NCBI RefSeq assembly: GCF_014199295.1
Contig: NZ_JACIJH010000020.1
Coordinates: 1-48,526 of the forward strand
Direction: 5' to 3'
Source: Sphingopyxis panaciterrulae
GTDB lineage: Bacteria; Pseudomonadota; Alphaproteobacteria; Sphingomonadales; Sphingomonadaceae
Length of the DNA stretch: 48,526 nt
The position numbers were made by a program, and so were the translations under genes. Position 1 is the stretch's first letter. Each line of letters opens with the position of its first letter. The notes beneath the pieces are model-generated. The model saw nothing but the letters and a program-made list of their open reading frames with translations, ran no database searches and was not told where the DNA came from. Shown here one piece after another: positions 36,374 through 43,419 of the stretch.

Positions 36374-37054
36374 ATGTCCGAAGACAGCGACGCGCTCGAA
36401 CGCGCGGTGACCGACTATATCCAGGCGCGCGCCGCGCGCGATTGCGACGCGGGGCCGCGTGCCCGTATCCGCGCCGACCGCGCCTTCGCGAGGCTCGCCG
36501 CGCTGCTGGCGCCGCGCGTCCGCTATTTCACCCGGCGTTATGGCCTGACCGACGCCGCCGAGGATGCCGCGCAGGCCTGTGCGATCGCGATACACCGCGC
36601 CGCCGAACGCTATGATCCGCGCCGCGCGCGTTTCACCACCTATGTGAGCTGGCAGATTCGCGCCGAATTGCAGGCGCTGCGCCAGCGACAACGCGGCGGC
36701 GCGGCCCTGTCGCTCGACGCGCTCGCGGCCACCGGCGCCGCGGCATGGCTTGCCGAGCCCGGCGCGCAGGACGCCGCCGAGTCCCACGCGTCGGAGCGGC
36801 TCGCGCGGCGCTGCGCCGACCGGCTTCTCGATGACTGGACGGCGCGCCGCCGCGCCGCGCTCGCACGCCAGCCGCGCGCGGCGCGGGTCGAGTCGCGGGT
36901 GGCGGCCGAGGCGGCGCTGATCCGCCGCCGGCTGATCGATGTCGAAACCGAGACGAGACGCCTCAGCGAAAGCGAGCGCCACATCGTCCGCCGCGCGCTC
37001 GCCGATATCGCGCGGCGCGTTGCGGCGAAGCCCGGATTTCGTCCAGAATCATAG
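36374..37054 (+). CDS. Sigma-70-like protein with region 2 only
   Basis: Protein of 226 aa. Residues 35-100 match sigma region 2: APRVRYFTRRYGLTDAAEDA followed by ARFTTYVSWQIRAELQALRQ, the core-binding and -10 recognition helices in an RpoH-like pattern. The rest is Arg/Ala-rich helix. I do not see a region 4 helix-turn-helix, so it may be a diverged RpoH/RpoE-like factor or a truncated form. The residue make-up is extreme (Ala and Arg dominate). It lies between two REP-like repeats and starts its own unit; a stem-loop overlaps its stop codon. Confidence 0.65.
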   Translation: MSEDSDALERAVTDYIQARAARDCDAGPRARIRADRAFARLAALLAPRVRYFTRRYGLTDAAEDAAQACAIAIHRAAERYDPRRARFTTYVSWQIRAELQALRQRQRGGAALSLDALAATGAAAWLAEPGAQDAAESHASERLARRCADRLLDDWTARRRAALARQPRAARVESRVAAEAALIRRRLIDVETETRRLSESERHIVRRALADIARRVAAKPGFRPES

Positions 37055-37117
37055 CCTGCGAGCCCGTCGCAGGGCGCCTATCGTTGTGAAGCGCCCTTCG
37101 ACAGGCTCGCAGGCTAT
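37051..37117. repeat. Long inverted repeat / terminator between convergent genes
   Basis: ATAGCCTGCGAGCC (37051-37064) and its exact complement (37104-37117) frame inner arms containing CAGGGCGC and GCGCCCT. The left arm includes the stop codon of the sigma-like gene. The CTTCGACAGGCTC core relates it to the 5954 and 29329 repeats. Confidence 0.7.
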
Positions 37118-37135
37118 GGCCTTGTTCAGGCAATG

Positions 37136-37786
37136 TCATTGCAGCGTCGCGCGCCCGTCCTCGCCATCGAAGCGCCCGAAGAACTGCATCATCTGCACGA
37201 CCAGCTCGGCCCGTATGTCGAGCGGCGTTGCTTCGAGCAGCGCCTGCTTGGCTGCTGCGTCGAAGGGCGCGACCTGCGCGATGCCGTTGACCAGCGTCTC
37301 GTCGTCGAGCTGCGCGACCGAATCCCAATCGACGACATAGCCCTGCCGCGCCGCGAATCGCTTTGCTTCGCGTTCGAGGCTCGCGCGCTCGATACCTGCC
37401 AGCACGGCTTCCTCCTCGGCCTCGCTCTCGATTTCGGCCTCGACCTGGCGAAAGGGGGTGGTGACGTCGAGTTCGCGGCGGACGCGAAAGCGGGCGACGC
37501 CTTCGAGCACCAGGTTGAAGCGCCCGTCGTCGAGCGCCTCGACATCGATAATCCGCCCGACGCAGCCGATGTCATAGAGCGCCGGCGGCTCGCGATCCTC
37601 CTCGCCCGCGATCTGGCGCGGCTGGATCATCCCGATCTGCCGGTCGCGTGCCAGCACCTCCTGCACCATCGCCCGATAGCGCGGCTCGAAGATGTGGAGC
37701 GGCAGGTGCAGCCCCGGAAACAGCACCGCGCCGGGCAGCGGAAAGATCGCGATCCGCTGGATGGTCAGGGGCGCCGCCTCGGTCAT
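37136..37786 (-). CDS. LON N-terminal (substrate-binding) domain protein
   Basis: Protein of 216 aa. The opening IAIFPLPGAVLFPGLHLPLH and IFEPRYRAMVQEVL are hallmarks of the Lon N-terminal domain, and the rest follows it with GCVGRIIDVEALDDGRFNLV. No ATPase or protease domain is present, so it is a stand-alone LON-domain protein of unknown role, perhaps an adaptor for proteolysis. Its ATG overlaps the stop of the thioredoxin-TPR gene (TAATG), so the two form an operon in which both products handle unfolded proteins, a reasonable inference. Confidence 0.88.
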   Translation of the reverse strand: MTEAAPLTIQRIAIFPLPGAVLFPGLHLPLHIFEPRYRAMVQEVLARDRQIGMIQPRQIAGEEDREPPALYDIGCVGRIIDVEALDDGRFNLVLEGVARFRVRRELDVTTPFRQVEAEIESEAEEEAVLAGIERASLEREAKRFAARQGYVVDWDSVAQLDDETLVNGIAQVAPFDAAAKQALLEATPLDIRAELVVQMMQFFGRFDGEDGRATLQ

Positions 37787-38697
37787 TAGCCGAACAGGAT
37801 CAGCGACAGGCGGCGGCGCTGCGCCGCGACCCACGGGTCTTCGAGTCCGGTCGCCTCGAACAGTTCGAGCAGCTTGGCGCGCGCCGCGCCTTCGTTCCAT
37901 TCGCGGTCGGCGGCGATGATATGAAGCAGATTGTCGGCGGCGGCGTCGCGCCGGCCGGCGCCGATCTCGGCCACCGCAAGGTCGAAGCGCACCTGCATGT
38001 CGTCGGGCTTGGCCGCGACTGCGGCCTCCAGCGCCGCAAGCTCGCCCGCGTCGGGGGCATCGGCGGCGAGCGCGAGCGCGCTCTTCGCCTGCGCGATCGC
38101 CGGGTCGCCCGCGATCTCGGCCGGCACCGCGTCGAGCGCCGCCTGCGCCGCGTCATGGTCGCCCGCCAGCAGCAGCGCGCGGACCAGCCCGCCGTGCGCC
38201 GCCGCATTGTCGGGCGCCATGTCGAGGATCTGGGTGAAGAGGCTCGCGGCACGCGGCCCGTCGCCCTCGGCCAGCACGCCCTCGCCCATCTCGATCAGCG
38301 GCGCGATCTCGACCGCGCGGGCGCTCGCCTCGCTTTCGATCGGAAGCTGCGCGAGCAACTGGTCGAGGATCGCCTTGAGCTGGCTTTCGGTGCGCGCATT
38401 GGTCAGGTTCGCGACCGGCTGGCCCTGAAAGATCGCATAGACGGTCGGGATCGACTGGACCTGGAACTGGCTCGCGATGAAGCGATTCGCATCGACGTCG
38501 ACCTTCGCCAGCACGACGCCCTTGTCGGCATAGTCGGCGGCGATCTTTTCGAGCACGGGGGCGAACTGCTTGCACGGCCCGCACCATTCGGCCCAGAAAT
38601 CCAGGATGACGAGGCTGGTCATCGACGGCTCGACGACGTCGCGCCGGAACGCCTCGACGGCTTCCTTTTCTTGCGGGTTCAGGCCCAATGTGGCCAC
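37786..38697 (-). CDS. Thioredoxin-TPR chaperone, CnoX/YbbN family
   Basis: Protein of 303 aa. An N-terminal thioredoxin domain has the active site FWAEWCGPCKQFAPVLEKIA, and three to four TPR-like helical repeats follow from residue about 130. E. coli CnoX (YbbN) is a chaperedoxin that protects substrates from oxidation and hands them to GroEL or DnaK; here the CGPC site is intact. The GTG at 38697 is chosen as start because GAGGAGA lies six bases before it. A longer reading would run back through the tRNA-Gly gene in antisense, which is a known source of false N-termini. Confidence 0.88.
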   Translation of the reverse strand: MATLGLNPQEKEAVEAFRRDVVEPSMTSLVILDFWAEWCGPCKQFAPVLEKIAADYADKGVVLAKVDVDANRFIASQFQVQSIPTVYAIFQGQPVANLTNARTESQLKAILDQLLAQLPIESEASARAVEIAPLIEMGEGVLAEGDGPRAASLFTQILDMAPDNAAAHGGLVRALLLAGDHDAAQAALDAVPAEIAGDPAIAQAKSALALAADAPDAGELAALEAAVAAKPDDMQVRFDLAVAEIGAGRRDAAADNLLHIIAADREWNEGAARAKLLELFEATGLEDPWVAAQRRRLSLILFG

Positions 38698-38870
38698 GGC
38701 ATGTCTCCTCGATCGCAACGGGGGAAACCGCTTATGTGGGATTTGGACGGCCGATGCCAACCCCGAGGCGCGCGCCTGCGCAAAAAGCATCATGGGGGCT
38801 TGCCGACTCCCGAAGCCGGTGCTAATCGCGCGCCTCACCCGCTGGCACCCACCGGTCGCCAGCCGCCAGA

Positions 38871-38945
38871 GCGGGCGTAGCTCAGGGGTAGAGCACAACC
38901 TTGCCAAGGTTGGGGTCGAGGGTTCGAATCCCTTCGCCCGCTCCA
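38871..38945 (+). tRNA. tRNA-Gly(GCC)
   Basis: Complete cloverleaf: acceptor GCGGGCG with CGCCCGC, D-arm GCTC/GAGC, anticodon arm CAACC-TTGCCAA-GGTTG giving anticodon GCC, T-arm GAGGG-TTCGAAT-CCCTT, discriminator T and encoded CCA. Different DNA begins right after CCA, so its 3' end is the probable insertion site of the mobile element on the right. Confidence 0.97.
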
Positions 38946-39152
38946 GTTTTACAAACATTTTCAATGATTTGTGCGGCACCAAATTTTGTGCCTTAGATCA
39001 TATTTTCCTTTGGGCTACCACGGGGCTACCACGGGGCTACCACCAATTAAGGCGCTGGTCGCTCGCAGTCGCTGGAAGGTACCGACGGTTGCGCAAGTAA
39101 TTGTATCGGTGACGCATTCAGGGCAATGTCCCCCATCCCTCGCTAGGAGAAG
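38946..39152. other. Element left edge after tRNA-Gly, no integrase
   Basis: AT-richer than the chromosome to its left. It contains an imperfect palindrome GGCACCAAATTTTGTGCC near 38975-38992 and three tandem repeats (39012-39043). No integrase reading frame is present where one would usually lie. Confidence 0.55.
39012..39043 (+). repeat. Three tandem copies of an 11-bp unit
   Basis: GGGCTACCACG at 39012 and 39023, and GGGCTACCAC at 39034. They lie about 70 bp from the tRNA 3' end, a position where arm-type binding sites of a tyrosine recombinase or its excisionase would be expected. Confidence 0.8.
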
Positions 39153-40007
39153 GTGGTGGAGGACCGGAAGGAAGTATTTCCGCTACGCATCGTCGCGGCT
39201 CGCTTCGTGGACAATGACGAACAGGCTGGCCTCGCCGAACTCGACCGCATCGCGGCGGATTCCTCCCGTCTTGTCCAAAACCGCTATTTGGCGCTTTGGT
39301 TGGCGCTAGTCGCGACCGCCGTCTCTGCGACTCTGATGCTAATCTTGGGGATCGTGTGGACTATCAACGAAGCGCCCGGCGCTGATACCTTGCTGATCGT
39401 AGGGCTAGCTTGCTTCATCCTGACAATGGCCGTGGTCGCGTCGTGGCGCGCCTTTCAATACGGGGGGATCAAGGCGTCCGCTCCGCAGGATGCCGCTTAT
39501 GCCAACCCTGACGAGCCCGCAGCCCGGAACTTGGAACGATTGTTTGCTTTGCTCCAACGCGAGTCGACTCTGCGCGCGTTCTACCGGACGAAGAGCGGGG
39601 TGCGGCGGTATGTCGATCACCGCTATTTCTTCGGCAAACTTCGGGCTGCCCATGTGGCGCGAGAAGGAGCGATTCGCAGCGCGCTCGTCGGCCCGGTCGG
39701 CTTCTGGTTCGGCCGCGAGCTTTTCCTCGAAGCAGACATCGATAAGCTCATTGCGGACGCCAAAGCTCAACCGAGTCGCAAGGGAGCGCCGAAGCAGTAC
39801 GATCATACCAATGCAATCATCGCGCTGATTGAGCATCCTCAGGTGCGCGCGCTCGATATCTCGAAGAAGCGTGGCAATCAGAGGGAAGTCATCGAGCTGA
39901 TGGAAGAATGGTATCGCGGCAGGCGCCTGAAGGTCCCCAGCCAGACGCAGCTTGCACCGTATGCAAATCAAATTTTGGAGACGATCGCGAAAAATCGTTC
40001 GTCTTAA
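39153..40007 (+). CDS. Hypothetical two-helix membrane protein
   Basis: Protein of 284 aa; family not recognised. Transmembrane helices at about residues 46-70 and 77-98 are joined by a short loop. The N-terminal 45 and C-terminal 185 residues are probably cytoplasmic, the latter with basic helical stretches such as VRRYVDHRYFFGKLRAAHVA. The start is GTG at 39153 with CTAGGAGAAG ahead. Lower GC than the chromosome to the left. First gene of the right-hand element. Confidence 0.7.
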   Translation: MVEDRKEVFPLRIVAARFVDNDEQAGLAELDRIAADSSRLVQNRYLALWLALVATAVSATLMLILGIVWTINEAPGADTLLIVGLACFILTMAVVASWRAFQYGGIKASAPQDAAYANPDEPAARNLERLFALLQRESTLRAFYRTKSGVRRYVDHRYFFGKLRAAHVAREGAIRSALVGPVGFWFGRELFLEADIDKLIADAKAQPSRKGAPKQYDHTNAIIALIEHPQVRALDISKKRGNQREVIELMEEWYRGRRLKVPSQTQLAPYANQILETIAKNRSS

Positions 40008-40185
40008 TTCCACGCTGAATTACCGAGGAACGACGCATTTCCGCGCGTGCTGTTCGACGGCAATTACCGGGAAACAGTCGCGAACGGCGGATTCCCGGCA
40101 CATCCGCATGCCGTTGGAACTGTCGGCGATTGGCTGCAAATGATCCTGTCGCCCGCCGCATCGCGGCACTCCAACGGAGGCGACA

Positions 40186-40359
40186 ATGGATGAACTCGCA
40201 TACTCGATTAACCGCACGGCCAAGGCGCTCGGCGTGGGCCGGAGCACAATCTACAAACTCATCAAGACCGGCCAGGTCGATGCGCTGAAGATCGGCACGC
40301 GAACGCTGATCACGACCGCATCCATCGCGCGACTCACCGAGGCTCGCCCCGAGACTTGA
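40186..40359 (+). CDS. AlpA/excisionase-like small helix-turn-helix protein
   Basis: Protein of 57 aa with CGGAGG six bases before the ATG. It is an MerR-like helix-turn-helix of the excisionase class: INRTAKALGVGRSTIYKLIK for the two helices, then the wing VDALKIGTRTLITTASIARL. Such proteins control excision or integrase expression in integrative elements. The 178-bp gap upstream holds two AATTACCG-containing sites (about 40017 and 40060) that could be binding sites. No integrase gene is next to it, which is unusual. Confidence 0.8.
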   Translation: MDELAYSINRTAKALGVGRSTIYKLIKTGQVDALKIGTRTLITTASIARLTEARPET

Positions 40360-40420
40360 TTTCGACGCGGCGAATTGCCGCCCGCCATTCCGATCACATC
40401 TCGATCCAGGAGGACAAGAC

Positions 40421-40948
40421 ATGTCCGTTCTTCGCAACGCTCTCGCTCGATTTTTTTCTTGGGGGCGAAATCCCAACATGCACGTCGACGCCGATGTCCA
40501 GACCGCCATCCACATGTGGCCGATCATCGAAAAGTTGCTCGCCCACGGCGAGGATGGCGACACCTACCGCGCTGCGGTCAATTTCTGGCGCGACGCCGAG
40601 CGGCCACCGCTGGCAGTCTACGATGGCGACGTGAGCCACTGCCACATCGATGGTCCGCTTCAACTGGCTGGCGACTTTGCACTTCCCTTGGGCGGTGAAA
40701 TCTTCAGCCGCGGCGTCACGATTGCCCTCGACCCCTTCGAGGCGAACGACCTTCGCAATCATATACGGGCCGCCATCGAGCGCGCTATTCTCGCCTGGCT
40801 TGCGGACAATGGTCGCCGCGAATCTCCACCGGCCAAAAATCCTTACGACCGCCAAACAGCCGATCGCGAAGCGAAGGCAATGATCGCCGATTGGGCCGCT
40901 CGCAAGGGAGCAAAACGCCCCGTCACGGAGGGTCCGGATCATGTCTGA
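40421..40948 (+). CDS. Hypothetical protein of the mobile element
   Basis: Protein of 175 aa preceded by a strong AGGAGG. No family recognised. The middle contains IHMWPIIEKLLAHGEDGDTY and ALPLGGEIFSRGVTIALDPF; the C-terminus is helical and charged. No signal peptide or membrane segment. Position between the AlpA-like gene and the transfer genes suggests a conserved element gene. Confidence 0.65.
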   Translation: MSVLRNALARFFSWGRNPNMHVDADVQTAIHMWPIIEKLLAHGEDGDTYRAAVNFWRDAERPPLAVYDGDVSHCHIDGPLQLAGDFALPLGGEIFSRGVTIALDPFEANDLRNHIRAAIERAILAWLADNGRRESPPAKNPYDRQTADREAKAMIADWAARKGAKRPVTEGPDHV

Positions 40949-41155
40949 ATCGATCGCCTTTGAGGCAAGGTTGCGGGGCCGCGATGCTACGCATCGGACC
41001 CGTAATTTGGATACACACCTCACGCACGGGTGCATCCAGCTTTTCCGCCACTTTTCGAGGGTGCGATCAGAGTGCGCCCCGTCGGCGCTTCGCCGAAGCG
41101 TCGCAATTCCGCCAAAAGTCGAGGGTGCGATCCGCACCCTCAGGGAGGCGGCGCG
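40949..41155. other. Candidate origin of transfer (oriT)
   Basis: A repeat-rich stretch directly upstream of the RHH-coupling protein-relaxase operon. Inverted repeats: CGATGC/GCATCG with 3-base loop (40982-40996), CGCTTCG/CGAAGCG with 1-base loop (41086-41100), GAGGGTGCG/CGCACCCTC with 3-base loop (41121-41141). A direct repeat TCGAGGGTGCGATC occurs at 41055-41068 and 41119-41132. In R388 the oriT lies in the same place relative to trwA. The nick site cannot be located by eye. The last hairpin may also be the operator bound by the RHH protein. Confidence 0.5.
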
Positions 41156-41524
41156 ATGAAGACCGTCCAACATTCCATCCGCCTGCCCGCGGCGCTCGAC
41201 ACGGCACTTCGGGTGCTGGCCGACCGGCAGGGCAAGACGGTTTACGCGATGCTCCGCCGCTGTGTGAAGACAGGGATCGACGGCCAGGCCAATCCCACCG
41301 TCAGCAGCTCAGACGATCGCGAACTCGTCGCAGAGGTGGCGTCGATCAGTGCGCGTCTCGCCGATGTCGAACGCTTGCTCGACCGTACCCTGCACACAGC
41401 CTGCGCCGCTTACTGCTATGCGCGCAGCGGCGCGATGGGCGGCGACAAGACCGACGAGGTCATCACTGCCGAGACCAATCGGGCCTATGACCGGCAACGG
41501 GCGGCCGCGGGGGAAAGGCCATGA
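41156..41524 (+). CDS. Ribbon-helix-helix relaxosome accessory protein (TrwA-like position)
   Basis: Protein of 122 aa. The N-terminal KTVQHSIRLPAALDTALRVL is a ribbon-helix-helix DNA-binding motif; the C-terminal half is a helical region likely for oligomerisation. In MOBF systems the small RHH protein binds oriT, helps the relaxase and represses the operon. The start follows CAGGGAGG. Its stop overlaps the ATG of the coupling protein gene, giving the order seen for trwA-trwB in R388. Sequence similarity to TrwA itself was not tested. Confidence 0.78.
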   Translation: MKTVQHSIRLPAALDTALRVLADRQGKTVYAMLRRCVKTGIDGQANPTVSSSDDRELVAEVASISARLADVERLLDRTLHTACAAYCYARSGAMGGDKTDEVITAETNRAYDRQRAAAGERP

Positions 41525-43419
41525 GCGAGCCCCATGATCTCCGGCTCCATGCCGAGACGCTGCGGCGTCACCTTCGCTACAGCCAGACCCGGCGGTTCAA
41601 ACGACAGCTCGCGATCATGGTCTCGTCGATCGCGCTCGGCGGTTTGGCGGCGCCCTATCTGATGCTCGACCCGAGCATCCTTCGGGACACCGGCACCCAT
41701 TATCACGCGAAGATGCTGTCATGGTTTGCAGGCGACGGCGGCGATCCAGGGATCGTCATCCGTTACGAGGGGAGAGACTATCTGAACCCCGCTCGCACGG
41801 TCGCGACCGATCCCTATTTTGTCCACCGGGCGAGCATCGCCAAGTCGTTTGTGATGCGCGGCGCCATGCTGGGGTTTGCCGGGTGGCTGTCAGGCCTGTT
41901 CCTGCTCCGCGATATCGCCGCGCGCCGACGCGAACGCGCGCTCCGCGATCGCGTCATCGACGGCACCAAGGTGACGAGCGAGAAGGAGCTTGTGAAGCTG
42001 GCGCGAGCCGAGGCCGGCGCGCAACCGCTAGCGATCGGCCCGGTCCCCTTTCCCCGCCGCCTCGAAACCCGGCACATGGCGATGGTCGGCACGACCGGCA
42101 GCGGCAAGACGACGGTGCTGCGTCAGATGCTTGACGGGATCGCCGCGCGCGGCGAAGCCGCGCTGGTCTATGACACCAGCGGCGAGTTCGTCGCCCATTA
42201 TTACCGACCCGAGTGCGGCGACATCATCCTCAATCCGTTCGACGCCCGCTGCGTCTATTGGTCGCCCTTCGCCGAGATCGCGCATCCTGCCGATGCCGAT
42301 CGCATCGCGCAGCAACTCGTCACGGAGACCAGTGATAAGGACAAGGATGTCTGGCTGGAGACCAGCCGCATCCTCGTCGCCAACATGATCCGGGAACTGT
42401 GGAAGGAGAAGAAGTGCACGCTCCCCGATCTCCTTGAAGCGCTGCAGAAGATGGACAAGGACAAGCTCAAAACCTGGCTTAAGGACACGTCGTCGGCGCG
42501 CACCTTCTCGGACGACGCCGACCGCGCCACCGGCAGCGTGCTCTTCATGCTCGCGAAGGCCGCGAACCTGATCCAGTTCCTTCGGATGCCAGAGGAAGGC
42601 GAGAAGGTCTTTTCGTTCCGGTACTTCATCTCCGGCCTCGACGAGACGAAGGGCGCCAAGCCGTGGATCTTCGTGCCGCGAAAGGAAGAACAATTTGCGG
42701 CGCTGAAGCCGCTGCTCGCCTGCTGGCTCGAATGCGCTGCAAGCGCCATGCTCGGCCTTGCTCCGTCATCCGACCGGCGCGTCTGGTTCCTGCTCGACGA
42801 GCTTGCCGACCTGCCGCGTGTCGACAATCTGACGCGTCTGCTGCCCGAGGGCCGCAAGTTCGGGGCGGCGGTCGTGCTGACCTTTCAGGGCGTCGGGCAG
42901 ATGCGGCATCGCTACGGCGACGACCTCGCCGAATCCATGCTCGGCTGCTGCAACACCAAGCTCTTCCTCCAGATGGGCGACGCCGAGTCCCGGCACTGGG
43001 CGAGCGACACGATCGGTACCTGCGAGGTCGAGGTCCAGACCATGACCGGCGCGCTCGGCGATGGCGACGACAAGCCGCGGATGACGCTCGGCCGCCAGCG
43101 CAAGACCCGTCCCGCCGTGTTCGAAAGCGAACTCCGCCTCGCCCGCTATGAGGGCTATTTGCTGTTCCCCGATGGACTGCCCGTCGCGCGCATCGCGCTC
43201 ACCGCCGATCATATCGAGAAGCGGGGCGAGCCGCGCCAGCCGGCTTTCGTCGCGGCGAATCCGGAGGCGACCCTCTGGCACCGGCCGTTGGAGGCGGCGC
43301 CCAAAGAAGAGGCCGACAGCGCTGTCCCGCCCCCGGCCGAGAAGCAGGCGGTCGAAAAGCCGAAACCAAGGAAAAAGCCACCAGCGCCACCGCCGGCTGA
43401 CGATGGTGGGCCGATCTGA
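41521..43419 (+). CDS. Type IV coupling protein (TrwB/TraD class)
   Basis: Protein of 632 aa. Two N-terminal transmembrane helices (about residues 33-52 and 113-130) flank a small periplasmic segment. The cytoplasmic ATPase has Walker A GTTGSGKTT at residues 190-198 and Walker B VWFLLDELADLP. The C-terminus is Pro/Lys-rich and disordered (KPRKKPPAPPPADD). It brings the relaxase-DNA complex to a type IV secretion channel. It overlaps both neighbours by start-stop fusion. No channel genes lie in the window, so a channel must be provided from elsewhere. Confidence 0.93.
   Translation: MSEPHDLRLHAETLRRHLRYSQTRRFKRQLAIMVSSIALGGLAAPYLMLDPSILRDTGTHYHAKMLSWFAGDGGDPGIVIRYEGRDYLNPARTVATDPYFVHRASIAKSFVMRGAMLGFAGWLSGLFLLRDIAARRRERALRDRVIDGTKVTSEKELVKLARAEAGAQPLAIGPVPFPRRLETRHMAMVGTTGSGKTTVLRQMLDGIAARGEAALVYDTSGEFVAHYYRPECGDIILNPFDARCVYWSPFAEIAHPADADRIAQQLVTETSDKDKDVWLETSRILVANMIRELWKEKKCTLPDLLEALQKMDKDKLKTWLKDTSSARTFSDDADRATGSVLFMLAKAANLIQFLRMPEEGEKVFSFRYFISGLDETKGAKPWIFVPRKEEQFAALKPLLACWLECAASAMLGLAPSSDRRVWFLLDELADLPRVDNLTRLLPEGRKFGAAVVLTFQGVGQMRHRYGDDLAESMLGCCNTKLFLQMGDAESRHWASDTIGTCEVEVQTMTGALGDGDDKPRMTLGRQRKTRPAVFESELRLARYEGYLLFPDGLPVARIALTADHIEKRGEPRQPAFVAANPEATLWHRPLEAAPKEEADSAVPPPAEKQAVEKPKPRKKPPAPPPADDGGPI

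Noticed and set aside
38698..38982. Longer N-terminus for the thioredoxin-TPR protein starting at 38982
   Set aside because: It contains the antisense translation of the tRNA-Gly gene (the familiar AKGFEPSTPTLA-type peptide). The GTG at 38697 has a good ribosome site and fits the family length.
40941..41159. 72-aa frame starting at the end of the 175-aa hypothetical gene
   Set aside because: It lies wholly across the hairpins of the candidate oriT, has no recognisable composition or family, and its start only coincides with the upstream stop.
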